Assembly: GCF_017348915.1 (NCBI RefSeq)
Contig: NZ_CP071383.1
Coordinates: forward strand, 2,852,001 to 2,916,000
Reading direction: 5' to 3'
From: Leclercia pneumoniae
GTDB lineage: Bacteria; Pseudomonadota; Gammaproteobacteria; Enterobacterales; Enterobacteriaceae
Length of the DNA stretch: 64,000 nucleotides
Shown here: piece after piece, positions 62,339 to 64,000 of the stretch
Layout: every line of letters begins with the position of its first letter
Position numbering within the stretch: the first letter of the stretch is position 1
The notes under the pieces: generated by a model
What the model was told of the DNA's origin: nothing
The model's input: only the letters and a program-made list of their open reading frames with translations
Databases searched by the model: none
Program-made: the position numbers and the translations under genes

Positions 62339-64000
62339 ATGATATTGCGCGTAATGATGCTACTGCTTGTAGCGCTGAGTGGATTCTGTCAGGCGCAGAC
62401 CATCAAAGAGAGCTACGCGTTCGCCGTCATCGGCGAGCCGAAATACGCCATCAATTTCGATCACTACGATTACGTCAACCCGGCGGCGCCAAAAGGGGGA
62501 AAGGCTACCCTTTCCGTTATCGGTACCTTTGATAACTTCAACCGCTATGCTCTGCGCGGCGTGGCCGCCGAACGCACTGAATCACTTTACGATCCCCTCT
62601 TCACCACCTCGGACGATGAACCCGGCAGCTACTATCCTCTGGTCGCTGAGTTTGCACGCTACGCTGATGATTATTCCTGGGTGGAGCTTACGATCAATCC
62701 GAAAGCGCGCTTTCATGATGGGACACCGGTCAGCGCCCGTGACGTCGAGTTTACCTTTCATAAATTTATGACTGAAGGGGTCCCCCAGTTCCGACTGGTC
62801 TATAAAGGCACCACCGTTAAAGCCATCGCGCCGCTTACGGTGCGTATTGAGCTGGCGAAGCCCAATAAAGAGGATATGCTGAGCCTCTTCTCCCTGCCGG
62901 TGATGCCAGAGAAATTCTGGAAAAATCATAAACTCAGCGATCCTATCTCCACGCCGCCGCTGGCCAGCGGCCCGTATCGCATTACCAGCTGGCGTATGGG
63001 GCAGTATGTCATCTGGTCACGGGTAAAAGATTATTGGGCCGCCGACCTGCCTGTTAACCGCGGCCGCTGGAACTTCGACACCCTGCGCTATGACTATTAT
63101 CTGGACGATAATGTCGCCTTTGAGGCCTTCAAGGCCGGGGCATTTGATATGCGCCTTGAGAGCAGCGCCAAAAACTGGGCCACCCGCTACACCGGCAGAA
63201 ATTTCGAGCGCGGCTATATCGTTAAAGATGAGTTTAAGAGCGATTCGGCGCAGGACACCCGCTGGCTGGCGTTTAATATCCAGCGCCCCGTCTTTACCGA
63301 CCGACGCGTGCGCGAAGCCATTACCCTCGCCTTCGACTTTGAATGGATGAATAAAGCGCTCTTCTACGGTGCCTACAGCCGGGTGAACAGCTATTTTCAA
63401 AATACGGAGTACGCCGCAACAGGGTATCCGGACGCCGCTGAGCTGACGCTGCTCGCTCCGCTCAAGGGTGAAATCCCGGCCGAGGTCTTTACCTCCGTCT
63501 ATCAGCCGCCGGTGTCAAAGGGCGACGGCTACGATCGTAACAACCTGCTTAAAGCCAGTAAATTGCTGGATGAGGCAGGCTGGACGCTGAAAAATCAGAA
63601 ACGCGTTAATAACCAGACCGGGAAACCGCTCACCTTTGAGCTGCTACTTCCCTCCGGCGGCAATAATCAGTGGGTGTTGCCGTTCCAGCACAACCTCGAA
63701 CGCCTGGGCGTGACGATGACGATTCGTCAGGTCGATAATTCGCAAATCACCAATCGTATGCGTAGCCGCGATTACGATATGATACCGCGCCTGTGGCGGG
63801 CGATGCCATGGCCAAGCTCCGATCTGCAGCTCTCCTGGGCTTCGGCATATATCGACTCCACCTATAACTCCCCGGGAGTAAAAAGCCCGGCCCTCGACGC
63901 GCTTATCGCCCGGATCGTTGACGCCCAGGGCGATAAAGAGAAATTGCTGCCGCTCGGGCGGGCACTCGACCGGGTTCTGACCTGGAACTATTACATGCTG
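62339..64000 (+). CDS. yejA: YejA, peptide ABC transporter binding protein (partial, runs off the window)
   Basis: 554 codons are present of about 604 in E. coli. ATG 62339 has AAGGA twelve bases upstream. A signal peptide (MILRVMMLLLVALSGFCQAQ) precedes IKESYAFAVIGEPKYAINFD and the SBP_bac_5 fold (YDYVNPAAPKGGKATLSVIG, WVELTINPKARFHDGTPVSA). It is the periplasmic component of YejABEF, an importer of oligopeptides and microcin C. The frame is open to the last base; yejBEF should follow outside the window. Confidence 0.96.
   Translation, partial: MILRVMMLLLVALSGFCQAQTIKESYAFAVIGEPKYAINFDHYDYVNPAAPKGGKATLSVIGTFDNFNRYALRGVAAERTESLYDPLFTTSDDEPGSYYPLVAEFARYADDYSWVELTINPKARFHDGTPVSARDVEFTFHKFMTEGVPQFRLVYKGTTVKAIAPLTVRIELAKPNKEDMLSLFSLPVMPEKFWKNHKLSDPISTPPLASGPYRITSWRMGQYVIWSRVKDYWAADLPVNRGRWNFDTLRYDYYLDDNVAFEAFKAGAFDMRLESSAKNWATRYTGRNFERGYIVKDEFKSDSAQDTRWLAFNIQRPVFTDRRVREAITLAFDFEWMNKALFYGAYSRVNSYFQNTEYAATGYPDAAELTLLAPLKGEIPAEVFTSVYQPPVSKGDGYDRNNLLKASKLLDEAGWTLKNQKRVNNQTGKPLTFELLLPSGGNNQWVLPFQHNLERLGVTMTIRQVDNSQITNRMRSRDYDMIPRLWRAMPWPSSDLQLSWASAYIDSTYNSPGVKSPALDALIARIVDAQGDKEKLLPLGRALDRVLTWNYYML

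Overview
The window is a 64 kb piece of an enterobacterial chromosome. Almost every gene and its order match the Escherichia coli K-12 stretch from mlrA/yohO through yejA (yehWXY-osmF, bglX, dld, pbpG, yohCDFP, dusC, yohJK, cdd, sanA, mglCAB, galS, yeiB, folE, yeiG, cirA, lysP, yeiE/yeiH, nfo, nupX, rihB, yeiL, fruAKB, setB, yeiW, efpL, yeiQ, yeiR, lpxT, mepS, pdeN, yejA). Protein lengths often equal those of E. coli, but the sequences are clearly diverged. Several genes are gained or lost relative to K-12, which fits an Enterobacter, Leclercia or Lelliottia type organism. The species cannot be fixed from the sequence alone.

Layout. 1-12 kb: end of mlrA, the small membrane protein YohO, the osmoprotectant ABC operon osmF-yehYXW, periplasmic beta-glucosidase, D-lactate dehydrogenase, an inserted PAT-type acetyltransferase, PBP7 and the yoh genes. 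12.4-16.9 kb: a complete beta-glucoside operon bglGFB with two RAT/terminator antitermination switches, sitting between yohP and dusC. 17-22 kb: dusC, a second methionine aminopeptidase overlapping a ParD-like antitoxin gene, yohJK, cdd and sanA. 22-29 kb: an AT-rich accessory island where K-12 has yeiS and preTA. It holds a TolA-domain lipoprotein, an IS3-family remnant that truncates an AhpD-like gene, a GNAT remnant, a SatD-like/DUF3307 gene pair under a promoter with tandem palindromic operators, a broken gene, and an HNH endonuclease gene coupled to a 31-codon ORF. 29-48 kb: galactose transport and its regulator, folE, an extra MFS gene, yeiG, a CirA-type TonB receptor, lysP, yeiEH, nfo and nucleoside salvage. 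48-64 kb: the fructose PTS operon, setB, efpL, a uxuA/yeiQ divergent pair for hexuronate breakdown, the zinc GTPase YeiR, lpxT, mepS, pdeN and the start of the yej peptide transporter.

Much of the core is carbohydrate and nucleoside uptake under CRP and local repressors: CRP and gal operators at mgl and galS, CRP at cdd and probably bgl, Cra sites at fru, and a candidate UxuR/ExuR site between uxuA and yeiQ. A Fur-like box precedes cirA and a Zur-like box precedes yeiR.

The part most likely to be new is the SatD-like/DUF3307 pair at 24959-26638. The first protein shows sequence features reminiscent of a class III nucleotidyl cyclase palm followed by a helix-turn-helix. The second is a polytopic membrane protein with intramembrane His/Asp motifs. 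The genes are zero bases apart, and the promoter is overlapped by paired 19-bp palindromes. That organisation resembles nucleotide-signalling membrane-effector defence modules, but the function is inferred and no antiphage activity can be read from sequence.
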